Positions 51,352-52,940 of a stretch of 52,940 nucleotides of DNA are shown piece by piece. Made by a program: the position numbers and the translations under genes. The DNA comes from Methanobacterium formicicum (GTDB lineage: Archaea > Methanobacteriota > Methanobacteria > Methanobacteriales > Methanobacteriaceae): assembly GCF_029848115.1 (NCBI RefSeq), contig NZ_JARVXG010000058.1, positions 1 to 52,940 of the forward strand, written 5' to 3'. Positions within the stretch are counted from its first letter, which is position 1. Every line of letters begins with the position of its first letter. The notes beneath the pieces are model-generated. The model was given only the letters and a program-made list of their open reading frames with translations, searched no databases and was not told the DNA's origin.

Positions 51352-51711
51352 TCACTGTCGGATTATACTTCGCATCTTACTCTGTAGCTCAGCATACTCC
51401 TCTTCCAGTTCATACCGGAATAAGGACGAAGTTTCATTTCCCTGACGTAGCAGCCTTATTTCTTCCAGTATTTGCAGTATCTTCAAACGCAAATCCTGCA
51501 CATCCTTATATTTCCCGGAAATTCCATTCTTAATGGCTGATAATTGACCATTATCATTATGAGATTGGTGTTCCACGGAATTAACTGTCTGGTTATAGGT
51601 GGTGTTGTATGAATCCAGGGCATAGATAGGCAGGGTGGAAATTAAAACCACGGCTACGCAGATCAATATTGTTTTTTTCCAACCTTTATCACCTCCTCCT
51701 GTTGAGTACAT
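51352..51711 (-). CDS. Exported or anchored coiled-coil protein
   Basis: 119 residues from ATG 51711. A signal or anchor (TILICVAVVLISTLPIYALD) precedes a helical, charged coiled coil (YKDVQDLRLKILQILEEIRL). Just inside the frame lies a strong GGAGGTGAT and then TTG 51682 out of frame by one base: reading six A instead of seven in the 51672-51678 run would give a start MEKTILICVAVVLI, as in the surface-protein gene at 12307. The original start may therefore be the TTG, with a one-base insertion. Function unknown. Confidence 0.6.
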   Translation of the reverse strand: MYSTGGGDKGWKKTILICVAVVLISTLPIYALDSYNTTYNQTVNSVEHQSHNDNGQLSAIKNGISGKYKDVQDLRLKILQILEEIRLLRQGNETSSLFRYELEEEYAELQSKMRSIIRQ

Positions 51712-51964
51712 AATAATTGACATTGGTTTAAAAATATTTATTCCAACTTTAGGCCCATATTTCACCAGTTAATGCCCTAAAAAGGTTGTAAAACTGATAA
51801 TTAATAATTAATAATCATTACAGTAACTAAAAGATCATACTACTGCAGGCTTAAGTGGGGGATGACTCCAATACACGTACCTAATAAATTTATATGTTAA
51901 AATATCCATAATTCCATAATAACATACTTTTATAATGTAACAATTCAGGGTTTATGGTGACGAA

Positions 51965-52831
51965 ATGGCTGGGGAGACAATTTTAGTAGTGGAAGACGAA
52001 GGAATAAGCGCCATTGAAATCAAGGAGTGCTTGGAGTCATTGGGGTACCAGGTTCCATCCATTGCTAAAAGTGGTAATGAAGCAATACAGGAAGCATTTT
52101 CCATTGAACCCGACTTAATTCTAATGGATATTACTTTAAAGGGAGATATGGATGGTATTGATGCCGCCACCATTATCAGAAGTTTTATGGATATTCCCCT
52201 AATTTATCTTACTGCCCTAGATGATGTGGAAACCTTTAATCGGATGAGCGAAACCCAGGCCAATGCGTATCTAATTAAACCCATTGAAGAGGCAGAGTTA
52301 CGTAACAACATTCAATTGGCCTTGAAAAACTATGAAACCAGACAAAGGGAAATGGCCAATGAAAAAATGCTGGGATTGAAAGATGTTCAGATATTCATGC
52401 GTAGCGCCCTCCCAGAACTGGTGGCTAACATTCCCATTTCCGAAAGAAGTGGTTTTTTATCACGATTCATGCGTCTTTTCGAACAGAATATGAAGCCCCT
52501 CTTCATACAATTCACCAGAAGCATCACCCAGGAACCATACGAGGATCTCAGTGATCGGGACAAAATGAGGATATACCTTTCCTGGATTTCACAGTTATAC
52601 GAAAACCTGGGTTTCAAGGTATTAACACGTACCAGGGACGATAAAGGCTTGATGACTGTTAAAAAATGTTCATGGGCACCTATTCGACCTAAGGATGTTT
52701 TTCTATGCTTGATCTGCCAGAGCATAATGCAGTTAACCTATTCCTGGACTGGTCTTCCGGGTACAGTGAAAGAGGAAGCTACTACCGGGGCCTTGCAATC
52801 AGTGTGTAAATTCGATTATGAAATGGAATAA
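51965..52831 (+). CDS. Response regulator with a methanogen-type output domain
   Basis: 288 residues. The receiver (about 1-120) has the acidic pair in VVEDE, phospho-Asp in LILMDITLKG, Thr in LIYLTALDD and Lys in AYLIKPIEE. The C-terminal 150 residues are not a DNA-binding domain: a helical stretch (GFLSRFMRLFEQNMKPLFIQ) leads to a cysteine-bearing end (KKCSWAPIRPKDVFLCLICQ, then SVCKFDYEM) that resembles V4R/hydrocarbon-binding-like domains of methanogens. GGTGAC precedes the ATG. Its kinase may be like that at 35227. Confidence 0.88.
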   Translation: MAGETILVVEDEGISAIEIKECLESLGYQVPSIAKSGNEAIQEAFSIEPDLILMDITLKGDMDGIDAATIIRSFMDIPLIYLTALDDVETFNRMSETQANAYLIKPIEEAELRNNIQLALKNYETRQREMANEKMLGLKDVQIFMRSALPELVANIPISERSGFLSRFMRLFEQNMKPLFIQFTRSITQEPYEDLSDRDKMRIYLSWISQLYENLGFKVLTRTRDDKGLMTVKKCSWAPIRPKDVFLCLICQSIMQLTYSWTGLPGTVKEEATTGALQSVCKFDYEME

Positions 52832-52920
52832 TCCATATGAAAAAATCCTTAAAGCGATATAAGGTTCGATTAAATTGGTTAAGCTATCTAAATAAATTTG
52901 TAAGATTTTTTGATATTCCT

Positions 52921-52940
52921 TTTGTGACTTAAGTCACAAA
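52921..52940. repeat. Perfect 20-base palindrome at the window end
   Basis: TTTGTGACTTAAGTCACAAA reads the same on both strands. It begins 90 bases after the response-regulator stop. It may be an operator, a terminator stem or part of a longer element cut by the window. Confidence 0.7.

Overview
This window looks like a chromosomal segment of a hydrogenotrophic methanogen, most likely a Methanobacterium-type member of the Methanobacteriales. The evidence is a CofH-type FO synthase (coenzyme F420 pathway), a tRNA-Leu without an encoded CCA preceded by an archaeal TATA box, a beta-propeller surface protein with a C-terminal membrane anchor, a multi-PAS histidine kinase and a response regulator of the kinds common in methanogens, AT-rich intergenic DNA, GGAGG/GGTGA ribosome binding sites, and frequent GTG/TTG starts. 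The genus is inference.

Layout. 1-5.7 kb: a Schlafen-type AlbA_2 regulator running off the left edge, an ATPase remnant, a NERD-domain membrane protein, a broken RelE/RelB-type pair, glutamate dehydrogenase and a stretch of gene relics. 5.7-10.1 kb: TspO, a Fic protein behind an array of phased GTAGTC motifs, an MNT/HEPN toxin-antitoxin pair flanked by a decayed copy of the fic 3' end, an HTH/DUF3467 pair and a broken winged-helix gene. 10.2-18.2 kb: a DinG/XPD-like helicase, a surface beta-propeller protein, a second RelE-type pair, an acyltransferase, an orphan HicB with a six-codon HicA relic, Hsp20, and small membrane proteins. 18.4-22.9 kb: an MFS drug exporter divergent from a MacB/LolD-type ABC exporter, with a palindromic operator candidate between them, then a PLD-like protein. 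23-30.7 kb: small proteins behind an iteron-like array, a DUF488 protein, a frameshifted TumE-type pair, tRNA-Leu(CAG), an MrfA-like helicase fused to TPRs, an alpha/beta hydrolase and an MgtE-type transporter. 30.7-38.4 kb: an octapeptide-repeat protein, RNase III, a CruF-like membrane protein, zinc-ribbon membrane proteins and an 884-residue PAS histidine kinase. 38.4-41.3 kb: an AT-rich three-gene cassette ending in a PIN-type nuclease, with no recognised family for its first two genes. 41.3-52.9 kb: a second AlbA_2 regulator, MBL hydrolase, TauE-type permease, AbrB protein, DUF1697, CofH, aldo/keto reductase with HxlR regulator, NADH pyrophosphatase, cation/proton antiporter, and a response regulator.

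Two themes run through the window. First, it carries seven or more toxin-antitoxin-like loci, and in three of them the antitoxin frame is intact while the toxin is broken. Second, many disruptions are single-base indels, several in homopolymers, so sequencing error must be separated from real decay. The best candidate for a new system is the 38.46-40.57 kb PIN cassette. The octapeptide-repeat protein at 30.79 kb and the repeat arrays at 6.4, 23.6 and 41.2 kb are next.
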